Shown: positions 1-15,440 of the stretch, piece after piece
How positions within the stretch are numbered: the stretch's first letter is position 1
Layout of the letters: each line of letters begins with the position of its first letter
Assembly (NCBI GenBank): GCA_003508835.1
Contig: PUFA01000034.1
Coordinates: forward strand, 2,444,501-2,508,500
Source: Eonycteris spelaea
Lineage: Eukaryota; Chordata; Mammalia; Chiroptera; Pteropodidae
Length of the DNA stretch: 64,000 bases
Direction of reading: 5' to 3'
The notes under the pieces: generated by a model
Told to the model about the DNA's origin: nothing
The model's input: only the letters and a program-made list of their open reading frames with translations
Database searches by the model: none
Translations under genes and position numbers: made by a program

Positions 1-284
1 CCAGACTCCTTCCCTGACAGGGGAGCAGGAAGGGCACATGGCTTCTGAAGTGTGTCTTAGTGTGAATCAAGGGGCCACCCCAGAGTTGCAGCTGGAGGGG
101 AAGGGACATCAGCCTGAGGCCTGGGGGCAGCACGGGGCATGGAGAGAGGCCAGGGCACACTTCCTTAGGCTGGCCTGGGGCCTTGAGCTTCCTCCATGGC
201 CATCCCTGTCTGGGAGACAACCAGGCCTCGAGGAAGCTGTCCCTGCCCTCCAGTCCCCAGCCCAGACCCGGAGGGGCTGCTCAC

Positions 285-768
285 CAGGGAGATGAGGTTG
301 GAGAGGGTGAGGGCCAGCGAGATCTCCACGCTCTCCTCCTTGCGTGCTGCCGGCCGGAGCTCCTTGTTGTAGGCCTTCTCCACAAACAGGTGCTGGATCA
401 GCCGCTCCTCCTCGTTCAGGCCCCAGCCTGGGGAGGATGGGGGCAGGGATGGGACCTGGGCAGGGGCCCTGGGAGGAAGGTCCCCTGAGGTCCCGCTGGG
501 CCATGGGGCTGGGCTGAGGAGGGGGCTCAGACCGCTCCCTGGAGCAGGGATCTCTGGTGGTTAGGCCCTCCAGGGAGAAATGGCAGTGAGGATGGGAGAG
601 GGGCCTGCGGCTGGGGAGGTTAGTACCATGTAGGAGGAGAAGGAGGGGACCATGCAGTGGGAACCTGGGTGGGCACCCTGAGGGACCCCTCACGGCGGGG
701 CGATGTCCACTCTTACCACACATGACCAGAGCAGCCAGCAGCCCCAGCGTAAACACAGGCCCCTTCAT
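285..768 (-). CDS. CHRND: Acetylcholine receptor subunit delta, exons 1 and 2 (partial gene)
   Basis: Encodes the start of the delta subunit of the muscle nicotinic acetylcholine receptor, a pentameric ligand-gated cation channel of the neuromuscular endplate. Exon 1 is 768 down to 717: ATG, then a hydrophobic signal peptide beginning [11 protein letters not shown], ending one base into a Gly codon before a GT donor. Exon 2 is 427 down to 285. It follows a CAG acceptor and reads [11 protein letters not shown], then a stretch containing YNKELRP, and ends at LTLSNLISL before GTGAGC. This matches the known N-terminus of CHRND, including the splice phase. The two exons join in frame with no break. 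Positions 1-284 are intron 2; the remaining exons lie beyond the left edge. Identity is certain from sequence match; function is from the known family. Confidence 0.95.
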
Positions 769-839
769 CCTGTCCCTTTGACTAGGTGCTGCATCTGCCC
801 CTCCTGTCCACAGGGCTGGGGAATGTGGGTGGGTGGTAG

Positions 840-980
840 AGGGAACAGGTGCAGAGTGGGGGTGGAGGGGCAAAGGGAAGAGGCAGCCGGAAATGCAATC
901 TGACACCTCTCAGCTCTGCTGCAGGGTAGAGAACTGGGGGCAGGTGATGAGGGGGGTGGGACAGGGACTGGCCAGCTGGG
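840..980 (-). promoter_or_regulatory. CHRND proximal promoter with E-boxes and N-box
   Basis: Upstream of the CHRND start codon there is an E-box CAGGTG at 846-851, an N-box core CCGGAA at 887-892 and a second E-box CAGCTG at 973-978. Myogenic bHLH factors acting at an E-box, and ETS/GABP at an N-box, are the established control sites of the delta-subunit promoter. Their spacing here (about 80 and 120 bases from the ATG) fits. No TATA box is seen. Site assignment is by motif and position only. Confidence 0.55.
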
Positions 981-1320
981 CAGGAGCCCAAGGACAAGAG
1001 GCAAAGATTCCAGGCTAGTACCCTTCACAGTTAGTGGTGGGGGTGAGGGCTGGGGGAGGCGCTGGACACTGGGGACAGCGCTAGTCAGCCATGGATAGGG
1101 GAGTGGTGACAGGCAGGGCAGCTGCTGTGATTTCTTGGGAGGCAGACAGGTCTGCTCAGATGGGGGCTTAGCAGCCACTCTCCAGTGTCTTTGTGACCTC
1201 TGCCAACTGCTTCTGGAGGCTGGGCCCTACGTGGGCACCACTCCCAGAGAGCTAGTATCCACCCACCCTGTTCCCGTCCCAAGAAAGCTCCAGAGTTTTC
1301 TCTGTAGATCATAAATAATG
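981..1320. other. Spacer between PRSS56 3' end and CHRND promoter
   Basis: A short GC-rich spacer between two genes in the same (minus) orientation. No coding exon or clear repeat was recognised. The PRSS56 cleavage site should fall just below 1320, so the two genes are only about half a kilobase apart. Confidence 0.5.
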
Positions 1321-1326
1321 TTTATT
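1321..1326 (-). terminator. PRSS56 polyadenylation signal
   Basis: TTTATT on the plus strand gives AATAAA on the minus strand, about 200 bases after the PRSS56 stop codon (1526-1524). This fits a short 3' UTR. It is the only canonical signal between the stop and CHRND. Confidence 0.75.
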
Positions 1327-1523
1327 AAAGCAACTGTGATTTTCTGATGGCACATCTGGGGAGACAAATGGGGCCCAGGACCCTTGCCCCACCCCACACA
1401 CCCAAGCAACTGTGGCAGTGAGTTCGCCATCATGTTCCCTGAACCCTCAGCCCCTGGGAGCAGTAGGTCCTGATCAAGGGTTGGGGGCCCAGACAGGGCT
1501 CACAGCTGCCTGGCCGGAGGGAC

Positions 1524-6356
<4,833 letters not shown>

Positions 6357-6553
6357 GGTGAACAGGAGCCGGGGCGCCAACCTCAGGGTCCACCCCGTGG
6401 TGCCTGCCTCTCACTGCCTTTCTGTCCTGGGCACTGGATTCTCGTCCTCAAACCATCTGACCTCTTCTCTCCCATCAAAGTTACCACTTGCCTTGGCCGT
6501 CCCTCACCTGGCCCTGAGTTCCCAGAGCCCACAGGGCAGTGCCGCTTGGGGGG

Positions 6554-6561
6554 CTATATAG
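6554..6561 (-). promoter_or_regulatory. TATA box of PRSS56
   Basis: The palindrome CTATATAG lies about 200 bases upstream of the PRSS56 start codon, in a GC-rich context with TCTG downstream on the minus strand. A TSS near 6525 would give a 5' UTR of about 170 bases if no upstream non-coding exon exists. Because the box is palindromic it gives no direction by itself; the direction is inferred from the gene. Confidence 0.5.
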
Positions 6562-6954
6562 AGGACAGACTGGGGGCGTACATGGGAGGGGGCCAGGCCG
6601 GGAGGAGGGCGCAGGGTAGTGGGCTCGACCTTCACCTTTGAAGTCTCATCAGCCGGCTCTGAGGCCCCCCCTTCTGTCAAAGGAGCCCTTGTCTCTGCGG
6701 CTCCATCAAAGGGCCCTGGACGGGCCAGAAGAGCTGACGGTTGGGCTGGGGGCCAGGCAGAGGGGGGCTGGTGGGCAGGGGCTGGCCCCATCTCCAGGGC
6801 TCAGATGGGGCGGGGGGCGTCCCATCTGCCTTGACTCCCTGAGGAGTTGACAGCTATGCTGGGGGCAGACACTCCTGGAGGGAGGAGGGCAGGGGGTATC
6901 TGAGGGTCCTGGGCTGACCCACCCCCTAAGGAGGTGCCAGAGCTCCCAGCTCCT

Positions 6955-7045
6955 CTGTCCCTAATTGCTTGGCAGCGTCCCTCCCCAACGTGGCCATTTC
7001 TAAAGATGATCAAAGCGCCCTAATTAGCGCCGTAATTGCTGCACC
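6955..7045. promoter_or_regulatory. TAAT-rich island, candidate conserved element
   Basis: Within GC-rich flanks, this 90-base island holds CTAATTGC (6961), TAATTA (7021-7026) and GTAATTGC (about 7032), plus GATGATCAAAG. These are paired homeodomain-type cores. It lies about 600 bases upstream of the PRSS56 start codon. Whether it is conserved cannot be tested here. Confidence 0.4.
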
Positions 7046-9800
7046 AGGGGTAGTGGGCTGGGAAGGGGCAGAGGCAGGCGGATGCGGAGTGGCCCAGAGA
7101 GGAAGGCGGGAGATTAAAGGCCCCACCAGTGGCCCAGTTCAGGGAGGACAGGCCCCAGCAGCTTCTGACACGCTCCCAGACCCCCTGCCCCTGCGCAGGG
7201 CCCGCCTGGCCTGTCCAACATTGTTCTCCACTGCTATGACCCTGATCTGGCAGGAGGGAGTCTTCTAGAGTCTCACGGGAAGGGTCATGAAATGGGCAGC
7301 TCTCCTGGGACCGAGTTCCCACCTGGGGCAGAGAGGAGGTGCCCTTCCACACCCCAACATTTCCTGGGGCCAAAAAGAAAACCCAATCCCCCAGTTTATG
7401 CTGGTCACCCCAGGGTAGCTTTGGCAGGCCTGGTCTTTTCCAGAATGGGTTCGGTCCCAACGTCCCCTCGGTAACACCGCCCTTTCCTCTGCAGCCCTCT
7501 GCACAGGTGAAGGAGGCTCTGCCAGGAACCTGCCATCAGGTGCAGCGATGGGAGCCAAACGGGGCAGCAGCTCATCAGCCTCTTCCTCCCGCACCAGTGG
7601 GCAGAGGAGGATGCGCACGACCCCTTCTTCCTGCTGGAACTCTCCTCCCCCTGACCGCGCGGCTGTGAGGCCCCAGGGTCTCGGTTCCTCATCTTCTGGG
7701 CATTGACCACGAAGAGGTTCCCATGCCCTGGACTCCACTGGAGGGTGCCACCTGCCCGGTGGTGCCTGGGGTCAGCTCCTGCTACTGGCTCCTGGTGACA
7801 TTATTCAGAAGCTTGGCATCGGCCACAGTGGGAGTATGCACAGCACGGAGATCAGCAGACCCTGCGGGTCAGAGCTTTTCCGTGGTCTCCAGGCCAGCCG
7901 TTCGACATCCGCCAGCACCCCCTTCTCTCCCTGGCTCCTCTGCTACTTCCCGTTCCAATGGCTGGGTCACAGGCCCCTCCTCTCCTCTGTGTACCCCACC
8001 CCAAGTCTGGGTCAGTTTTACCCACTTCTGCAGGTTGCGTCTAAAGTCACGTTTTGTGAAATTATTTTGTTCGTTGTCAGTGATTGGTGCACTTTCTCTT
8101 AAAGGCTTCTCCGGGGAACGTGGTGGAGAGGACTTCCAGCCACGGTCCCAGCATCACCCTCTGACATTTTCTTCAGAGCTGTCGTTTCTCCACTGCAGGC
8201 TGCCCAGTGGGGATCTTCCCTGTTTAAGGGGTTCTGTCTCCCACAGTCTAGTTGAAGGGGCAGTTCCTCCTCAGACGTCCTCGCCCACCGCAGGACTCAG
8301 AGCCAGACCCCCTCAGAATCGTGCACCCCCACACTCTCTCCTCCAAGGGGGAGAGGCCCTTCCAGGCGGCATGGTGTTGGTGGAGAGAGCCCCATCCCTC
8401 ACTTCTCCAGCCCAGCTGACGGGAGGGGCGAGGTCCCGGAGGAATCCAGGCCTTCCTTGCTCAGGAATCAGGGGAGCCAGCAAGAGGGAGGGACTGGCAG
8501 TCAGTGCTAGTTGGAGGTCAGCTGAGCCAGGGACTCACTGACCAGCTGGGGACTCCTTTTGAATGGTTAGGGTAAAACTGGTGAGTGAGGAGGGCCCGCC
8601 TCCACCCTGAGATTCCCGGTGCCTAAGAATTTACAGAGGGCGATCCCACCTGTGCCCACAGGCCTGTGGGTGTGAATGAGGCTGGTGGCTTCAGGCTTTG
8701 GGGGAGCACTGCAATGCGAGGGGCCAAGGGCACCATGGTAGGATGGTGGCAGCTGGCCACATGTTGCTGTAATATACGGGTCTGGCAGGCAGGGCCGGCC
8801 ATAATTTTCAGGGGTTCTGTTGCAAAAGAAAGTGTAGGACTCCTTGTTCACCAATTATTCACAATTTCAGACAGCAGCAACAGAGCACAAAACCACCCCC
8901 AGGGAACCTGTGTTGGGGGCAAGTCGGCCCCGTGCCCTGCTCGTGCTCGTAGAAAAGCACGTAGGGCAGAGTTAGGGCTGAGGTCCTGGGGCTCCCTGGC
9001 CCAGGCGAACCAGGGTGCAGGAGGGATGCAGAAGGGACTCAGGGGCTGTTAGTGACATCTGCCACCCTCGGCCTCGCCTCCAGGCCCTAGTCTCCTGCCT
9101 GGGAGTGGAGCTGGCCTTGTCTGCCATTTGCTGACCCTTCTCTCCTGGCCCTCGGGGGCCACAGCTGTTCCACCTCACTTCCCCCTCCACCCCCAATACA
9201 CACACAGGTGGAGGCAAAGCCTCAGCCCCAACCTCCCACTCCAAGAAGAGGGAAGGAGGGGGCCTTGAGCTTTCGGTCGCTACCTCTGGAAAACCCCTGT
9301 GGGCTCTGGTGACGTGAATCAGCCCCACAGCCTCCCTGTGGGTCCAGAGCCTGCTCTCGTATCCAGAGGAGGATGGTGGGGGGACCAGGCACCTGCCACC
9401 CTGGCACCTGCCTCTCCAGGCCTCTACACTTGTCCTCTGGGGGAAGACCTTCCTTTTCCTCGCTCCTCAAAGCCCTCCACTTCGTGAACCTAACCACCCT
9501 TCCCTCCAGCCCAGGCACCCTGACCTCCTGGGCAAAAAGGATAGTGGGAGGGAGACTCATCAAGAGCTGACCAGGCCACCTTGGGGGACCAGTGTCCCTG
9601 GACAGGATCGTGAGACCTGCAGCTATGCCAGCTCTTCTGACCAAGAGGCACAAAAGTGGCCCCTAGGCAGCTTCTGATGTGTTGAAGAGCGAGGGGAGGT
9701 CGAGGTCTTGACCTTCGGGAGGGGCGGCTCGGGCCATGATTCAGAGCTCAGGCCTGGGGTTCTGACTGCATCTCCAGGGGACCTTGGGTGAATCTCTTCC
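7046..9800. other. Intergenic stretch, no supported gene
   Basis: Long open frames here (for example 7723-8541, plus) are GC-driven. They lack splice-supported structure and any recognisable protein family. One dispersed-repeat fragment lies at 8800-8925. Otherwise I see nothing I can name. Confidence 0.5.
8800..8925 (+). repeat. Dispersed repeat copy A
   Basis: The segment around 8835-8890 (ccttgttcaccaattattca, then acaatttcag and gcagcaacagagcac) resembles a second copy near 16430-16495. The two share the order CCTTG - AATTATT - AATTTCA - GCAACAGCAGAG. I cannot name the family. Confidence 0.5.
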
Positions 9801-9804
9801 TGTT

Positions 9805-10185
9805 ATGGGTTGAATTGTGTCCCGGAAAAGATATGTTGATGCCCTAGCCCCCGGACCTCAGAACGTGACCTAATTTGGAAATAGAGTTGTTGCAGAGATG
9901 ATTAGTTAAGTTGGGGTCATACCGGAGTAGGGTTATACGTCCTTACAAGAGACGAGGTACACAGGGAGAGAGTCGGGGCAGAGATCGGAGTCGTGCAAGA
10001 GCAAGCTGAGGACTTCAGCACCAGGAGCCAGAGAAAAGCGTGGAACAAATTCTCCCAGGCTGCCTTCGAGAGAACGTGCCCCTGTGGGTGCCTTGATCTG
10101 GACCTCCAGCCTCCAGAATCGTGAGAGGACACATTTCTCCTGTGTTACGTCCTCCAGCTAATTTGTGACGAATGCATTTCCCCTC
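9805..10185 (+). mobile_element. MaLR (MLT1-type) solitary LTR
   Basis: Matches the known LTR pattern in order: gttgaattgtgtccc, then atatgttgatgccctagccc, gacctaatttggaaatag, a purine-rich middle, and ccttgatctggacctccagc followed by ctccagaatcgtgag. This is an ERVL-MaLR LTR of MLT1 kind, with no internal sequence beside it. It is ancient and diverged. The family is assigned from memory of the consensus. Confidence 0.65.
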
Positions 10186-10189
10186 TCTC

Positions 10190-11199
10190 AACCTCAGGTT
10201 CTCAGTCAGGGAAATGGAATAATAGCGCCCATCTCACTGGGGTTATCCTGATTGCTATCGACCCACACGTTGCGACGTGGGATGGACAGGGTGCCGTTTG
10301 CCTGCATGAGCTCGGGGAGGGTAGCGGGGCCTGATCCCGTGAGGCAGCAAGGGCGATGTGGGAGCCCAGAAAACAAGCAAGAATGGGACAGGGGTGGCGG
10401 CAGGGGGAGGGGTCCCCAGGCTTTACATAGCCTGATGCTCAGAGGGTATCTGCGTAGGGGGCTCCCCTCACCCTTTGGGGGCCTTCCTCACGGATTGCTT
10501 GTCTCCTTCATGAACTCGACTCTAAGGAGGAGGAACAGGAGTGCTGCCTAGGGGTGGGTGGCGCTGAGGTGAGCTCCATCCCCGGCAAGCTCCATGGGTC
10601 TCTGAGAATGGGATCGATCTTGGATCTGGCATGAAGGGCTCTGTGGTTGGCGAGACCCCTGACCTCCCCTGATTCTACCCAATCTTCCAGGCAGGGGCCA
10701 GAGAGCATGGATACATCTCCACCGCTTCATCCCCGCCTCCCCACCCGTTCAGAACCCGACTTTTCATACACATCCCACAATCTTTTCAGTCTCCTTTCCT
10801 TCCCACCCGTTTCCTGCCAGCCTCTTCTGAAGAGAACGGGGTCATCACCACCACCCTCCCTCCCCCTGGCCCCGTCCAGCCTTCTCCTATGGGGCCAGTC
10901 CCCTACCCCCATCACCGGGATCCTGCAGGGGGCTCTGCCTTCTGTTTTAATCCTGGGCTGCAATTTCTTTTTCCCTTTATTTAGTGGGAAAAAAGAAAGT
11001 GAGTTCAAAGGAAGTTTGCTACAAATACAAGGAAAACAGAAGCGAAGGAAATACAACATCACAAGTCCAGACGAGCCGATAGATCATGAGGTTGGGTGCC
11101 GCTCAGGGTGAGCACCCACGTCGGGCTGGCTCCAGGCTGGGTGTTTCATCTCTCAGGCTGAACCACGGGAAATTGCTATTCTTTCCTTTAAAATGATCA
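10190..11199. other. Intergenic stretch with MIR trace
   Basis: The first 70 bases look like a MIR tail (ctctctcaacctcaggttct, then gaaatggaataatag). The rest, to 11.2 kb, is unassigned GC-rich and then mixed sequence. A reading frame at 10647-11111 has no recognised domain. Confidence 0.4.
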
Positions 11200-12160
11200 C
11201 ATACATTCCAAAGAGTGCAGTAACGGCTATACCTAAAAATGTCAATATTTACAACGTGCCAGAAGTGACATCTTTTTTTTTTTTTTTCACAATTTGAACA
11301 TTGGAAACCTTCGGTAAAGAGGGCACGTCTAGGCAAAATTCTCTTAAGCCGAATGAGTGTAAAATGTTCACTTTTCAACCTTGTGATGAAAAGAATGCGA
11401 ACCATTTCACAGTTCCGCCTGTTTCTTCTCCTTTCTTGGTGTGTTTTTTGCGTTTCTTGTGATCTCCATAAGATTCTCTCTCTCCTCAATCTTGCTGTCA
11501 TGTGTGTTTCTCTGAAATTTGCTAACTTAATATCTTCAATTTCTACTATAATGTTCAATTTCTTCTCCCCCTACCTGATAGAGCCTACCTTATCAGTATT
11601 TTTTATTCTTATCGCTTTCATTTCATTAACATGAGATGATCTTTTCAGAAAACCTTCTCTCTCGAATGAAGAGACATTTTTCCTGGAGTTGTGGTTTCCT
11701 TTAGTATTATTTCTGTTTTTTTTTTTCTTTTGTTAATAAATTAGAGTTAGTAAATTATAGTGAAAATATTCCATTGGATCCTTTTGATATTTCTATAAAT
11801 TTATCTATCTCTCTGAACTTCTATCTGCATCAATGCAAAAGAGATTTCTGAAAATGGTGGTTATTCATTAATTATGGCAATTTCTCATACTGAGATTTAT
11901 TTTTATTTTGTTGAGCTTTTTACTTTTCTTTGTTTTCCCATGTTTCTTGAATTCTTTAACACCAGCAGGTGGCATTTATACGAATGCAAAATATGAAGAC
12001 TATAAAAGAAAAGTGCAGGGCATCGAGTAGAAACCTTGTCAATGGTACAAAGCCTGTCAATGCAACATGTCACCCAATAAATATTAATGTCAAAAACTAC
12101 TTAAGCAAGGGAAATTTCATGTGGTTCCACGTATTACGGTGTATTAAACCTTTATAATTG
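11200..12160. other. AT-rich block of unknown origin
   Basis: A sharp drop in GC over about 1 kb, with poly-T runs (11273-11287, 11717-11728) and low-complexity T/C-rich text. It looks like a decayed interspersed element (L1-like base composition), but I cannot align it to a named family. No gene is seen. Confidence 0.35.
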
Positions 12161-12169
12161 TTTGAGGCA

Positions 12170-12265
12170 GGTGTCGTCGGACTTGTTTTACAGATAAGGC
12201 CACTGAGGCTCAGGGAAGTTGAGTGATGTGGCTAAGACCTCATCACTAGACACTGGAGGAGCAGA
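12170..12265 (-). repeat. MIR fragment
   Basis: A reverse MIR core: ttttacagataaggccactg, then aggctcagggaagttgagtg and gtggctaag. It flanks the right edge of the AT-rich block. Confidence 0.6.
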
Positions 12266-12953
12266 GATTAAAACCAATTGTGCCTGCGGCTGAAGGCCAC
12301 GCCTTGACCTCCACCAGCTCTGCCCCCTGAGTCCACAGGTGCTCCTTGACTGTACCCCAGCTGTCAGGGGTTTCAGGGGTTTGACACAAAGACCAAAGGT
12401 TCTTCTTGAAAGGGCGGAGGGTTAGCCTCCCCCTGGGGGAGCACTAGCTCTGCTGAAGGGTAGAGGCACTTGGGGCTAGACGTGGGGTCTGCAAATGGCA
12501 GACAAAGTGGATGATGGGAGACCAGAGACCTGGAAGGGCTGGAGTGAGGAGGAAGGGAAGAAACCAGGCCCATGGATGCCACCAAAGCGTCTCCAGCATC
12601 CACGTTGCCCAGCCCCGGCAGCTCGACTCCCCAGGTCCCCTGAGGTCTGGGTGGCATGGGACGGGTGCCTCAGCCACTCTGAGTCCACCTGCCAGGCATC
12701 GAGGAGGACAGAGAGTACACATACACCAGGGCCCTTGGCAAGGCCTGGTGACGCTCCGGCTGGGCATAGCACGTCAGTTCCCTGCCCAGAGCTCCAGGCC
12801 CCTTCACCGGGGTGGGCCAGCTGAGGCCAGCAGCCAGGGCAGGGGACCAGAGGCAGGGGAGTGGAGGATGGAGCCAATATTTCTCCTGAGGCAATTATGG
12901 CGGTGAGGGAGGCATAAACAAGGTGCTTTGCCTGCTGCAGCTGCCCCCTCCCC

Positions 12954-12966
12954 TGTGTGTGTGCGC

Positions 12967-12997
<31 letters not shown>

Positions 12998-13004
12998 TGT
13001 GTGT
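12954..13004. repeat. Alternating (TG)(CG)(TG) purine-pyrimidine tract
   Basis: Fifty-one bases of uninterrupted pyrimidine-purine alternation, with a (CG) core of about ten units flanked by TG repeats. This composition is the classical Z-DNA former. The unmutated CG core is unusual for methylated mammalian DNA. Confidence 0.9.
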
Positions 13005-14370
13005 TCGGGCACACACGCACTCCGAAGCACAGCCCATTTGCAGGGTAATGGCTTTGCGACAGCAGGAATTATCTGCAGCATTAGAGGCAGCCAGGCCGGG
13101 TGGGGAAGGGCAGGCTGGGGGCGGTGCGCAGGCTGGGACTGCAGGGCACCAAAAGAGGAAGCAGGTGCCCATGGGCTAGGGCCTGGGCCCCTGGGGATGC
13201 TGCAGGGGCGGGAGGCATGGTAGGGGCTGTAAAGGGCTTGGTGAGGGCCAGGGCCAGGGCCCTGCTTCCAAGGCCTAGAAGTGGACAGATAACCAGGAAC
13301 GCTAGCTCAGGACCTGAAATCACCACTAAAAACCCCCTGCTGCTGTCCGGGCCTCAGGGCTGTGTCAGGCTATCCAGCCCCAGGAGGCTGCATCCTGCTG
13401 ACAGCCTAGAGAGAGAGGCCCAGGGTGATAAAGGAAGCAAAGGGAACCCCAGGAAGGAGGACACATGTTGTGGGATGGTGGTGGTGGGGGTCAGGGTTGC
13501 CATTAGTTGATTGTTTCCCTCCATTACTCTCGTGGGAATCAGGGCCGGGTACCTAGCTGTGCCAGGGAGGAGGGGAATTCAGGAGGGAGAACCCCTCCTT
13601 CCCCAGATCATGGTCATCAGAAAAGGCCTCAGAATACCTCTTTCAGGCCGAGGACATCGGTGCTAATCGCCCCCATCCCTCCTTAGCTGGCTGGCCTGCG
13701 TGGGGCATAAAGAAAGGGGAGTGAACTGGGTCTTCTGGGCTGCTTGGGCCCCTGAGGTCAGGGTGATGTGGGGATGGGGCTGGTCCCTGGGGTCCCCAGG
13801 GTTCCACCCCAGGGCTCGGCCAGGCCTGGTGTCTATCGTGAGGGTGCTGGCAAGTCGTGCCTCTTGGCCTGACGATAAAGCCAGGCTCCACGAGTCCGGC
13901 AGCAGTAGGCGTCCTGCCCACCTGCGGGCACACCCAGATTGCATTTGCTGAAATAAATTGCCGGAGAAAATAAATCCAGCACACATGATTAATGGGAGGC
14001 AGGGAGGCAGGCAGCCGCCACAAAGAGCCACTGGGGAACAGAGTGACAGTCGGGCACAAAGCCAGCGCAGCCCTGGAGCCTCTGGGAAGGGGCTCTCTCA
14101 CTGCGGAGTTGTTGGCGTCGCTGTGGCCCAGACTGCCATCAAACAGGGGGCCTGAGCCTACAAGCCGACGAGGCCCCCAGGGCTCAGCCAGGCCCGGGCT
14201 TGGCCCCCCATCACTGCTGACTGTGCAGAGGGGGCCCGTCTCAACTTGGAGTGCTCCTGACCCAGGCTGACTGCCCCTGGAGATTGGAGGCCCCGCGGGC
14301 CAGATAGAGAAGTAAAGCCAGGGTCTCAGGAGGAGGGACACGGACTAAGGAGAAAGGATGGCCCTACTGG
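13005..14370. other. Intergenic stretch with one AT-rich island
   Basis: GC-rich sequence without a supported gene. An AT-rich island at 13935-13998 has TGCATTTGCTGAAATAAATT and, further on, GATTAATG, which resembles other candidate regulatory islands in this interval. Confidence 0.4.
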
Positions 14371-14374
14371 CCGG

Positions 14375-14690
14375 CCAGCTGTGAGTCATTGAGCAAATCC
14401 CCTCTTGTCTCTGAGCCTCAGTCTCACCTGTTCAATGGCCCTAGGACCAGGGCCTCCCTCATAAGGAGGTTGGGGGGCACAGCTGAAGCCACCCAGGCAA
14501 GGCGCCTGGGTGCGGGGCACCCGGGGGCCGTCCTAGCAAAGGGGTCCTCAGAATCCACAATGTGCCCGTGCTGTGCCCGTTCTATGCCGGGGACTGGGCA
14601 TAGTCCCTGCTGTATGGAGCATACAGGCTGGAGGTGGGCGAACATCGAAGAAATAATAATAATAATAATAATGACACAATATATGTCATT
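14375..14690 (+). repeat. MIR-like tract and (AAT)n microsatellite
   Basis: The left part (tgagtcattgagcaaatccc, then tctgagcctcagtctcacctg) is MIR-like in forward orientation. A short (AAT)n run occupies about 14651-14672. Confidence 0.5.
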
Positions 14691-14984
14691 TCAAATGTGC
14701 AAAGTGTTGCAAAAGAAGGCCTGAGTGCTGGGGTGACACAGACTTGGGGTTGGTTACACCCGGAAGTCAAAGCCGGACCCTAGGGGCACTGAATACAAGT
14801 GGACTTGTGGGCAGGACCCTCTGTTGGTGAGGCCGGAGAAAGGGTCACTGCTTGGGGAGTGCCCGGTGCTACGAGCCCCCTGCAGGGCGATTGCGACACC
14901 TGCCGGGTACCTACCCAAATTACAAACGCTCTCTAGTTCTGTAACCAGCCCCTCCGTTCTGCGTGCTTCGTCCTCAGTCAGGCA

Positions 14985-15440
14985 CGAAGGCGTGCTCACG
15001 GAAGGACGGGTACACAAAGACGTTCACTGCAGCGTTGCTAGTGAGAGCGAAAAAGGAGCAACCACCTGTTATTCACCAAAAACGCCTTGAGTTAAATAAA
15101 CTGTGCATAGCCACTCGATGGACTATCATGCGGCCATTAAAAAGGAACAAGGGCTTTGGTTATGAAAAGAACGTCAAGATTTAAATGCAGAGATGTGAAA
15201 ACGAAAGGCGGGAGTGGATATCTGTGCTGCCTTTTGTACAAGAAAGGAGGAAAAATAGGAGCATAGATTTATTTTTCTTTAGAAGATGACACAAGAAATC
15301 AATAAAAGTGGCCACTCGGGGTATGAGGTGGGGTTGTGGGGAGGGAACCAGGTGTGTGGGGAATGGGTGGAAGGCAGCCTTTTTACTTTGTATCGCTTTG
15401 ATTTTTGAATCAATAGAATGTACCATCTACTAAAAAATTT
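14985..15440 (+). mobile_element. L1 3'-end fragment
   Basis: Forward L1 ORF2 end and 3' UTR text: acaaagacgttcactgcagc, then gttaaataaactgtgcatag, gactatcatgcggccattaa aaagg, and a 3' portion with ctgccttttgtacaagaaag. Truncated at the 5' end and diverged, so the encoded ORF2 end is not open. Confidence 0.7.

Noticed and set aside
109..906. 265-residue minus-strand open frame
   Set aside because: It runs through CHRND exon 1 into flanking non-coding sequence; only the 52 coding bases of exon 1 are real.
7723..8541. 272-residue plus-strand open frame
   Set aside because: No domain, no splice context, composition like surrounding non-coding GC-rich DNA.
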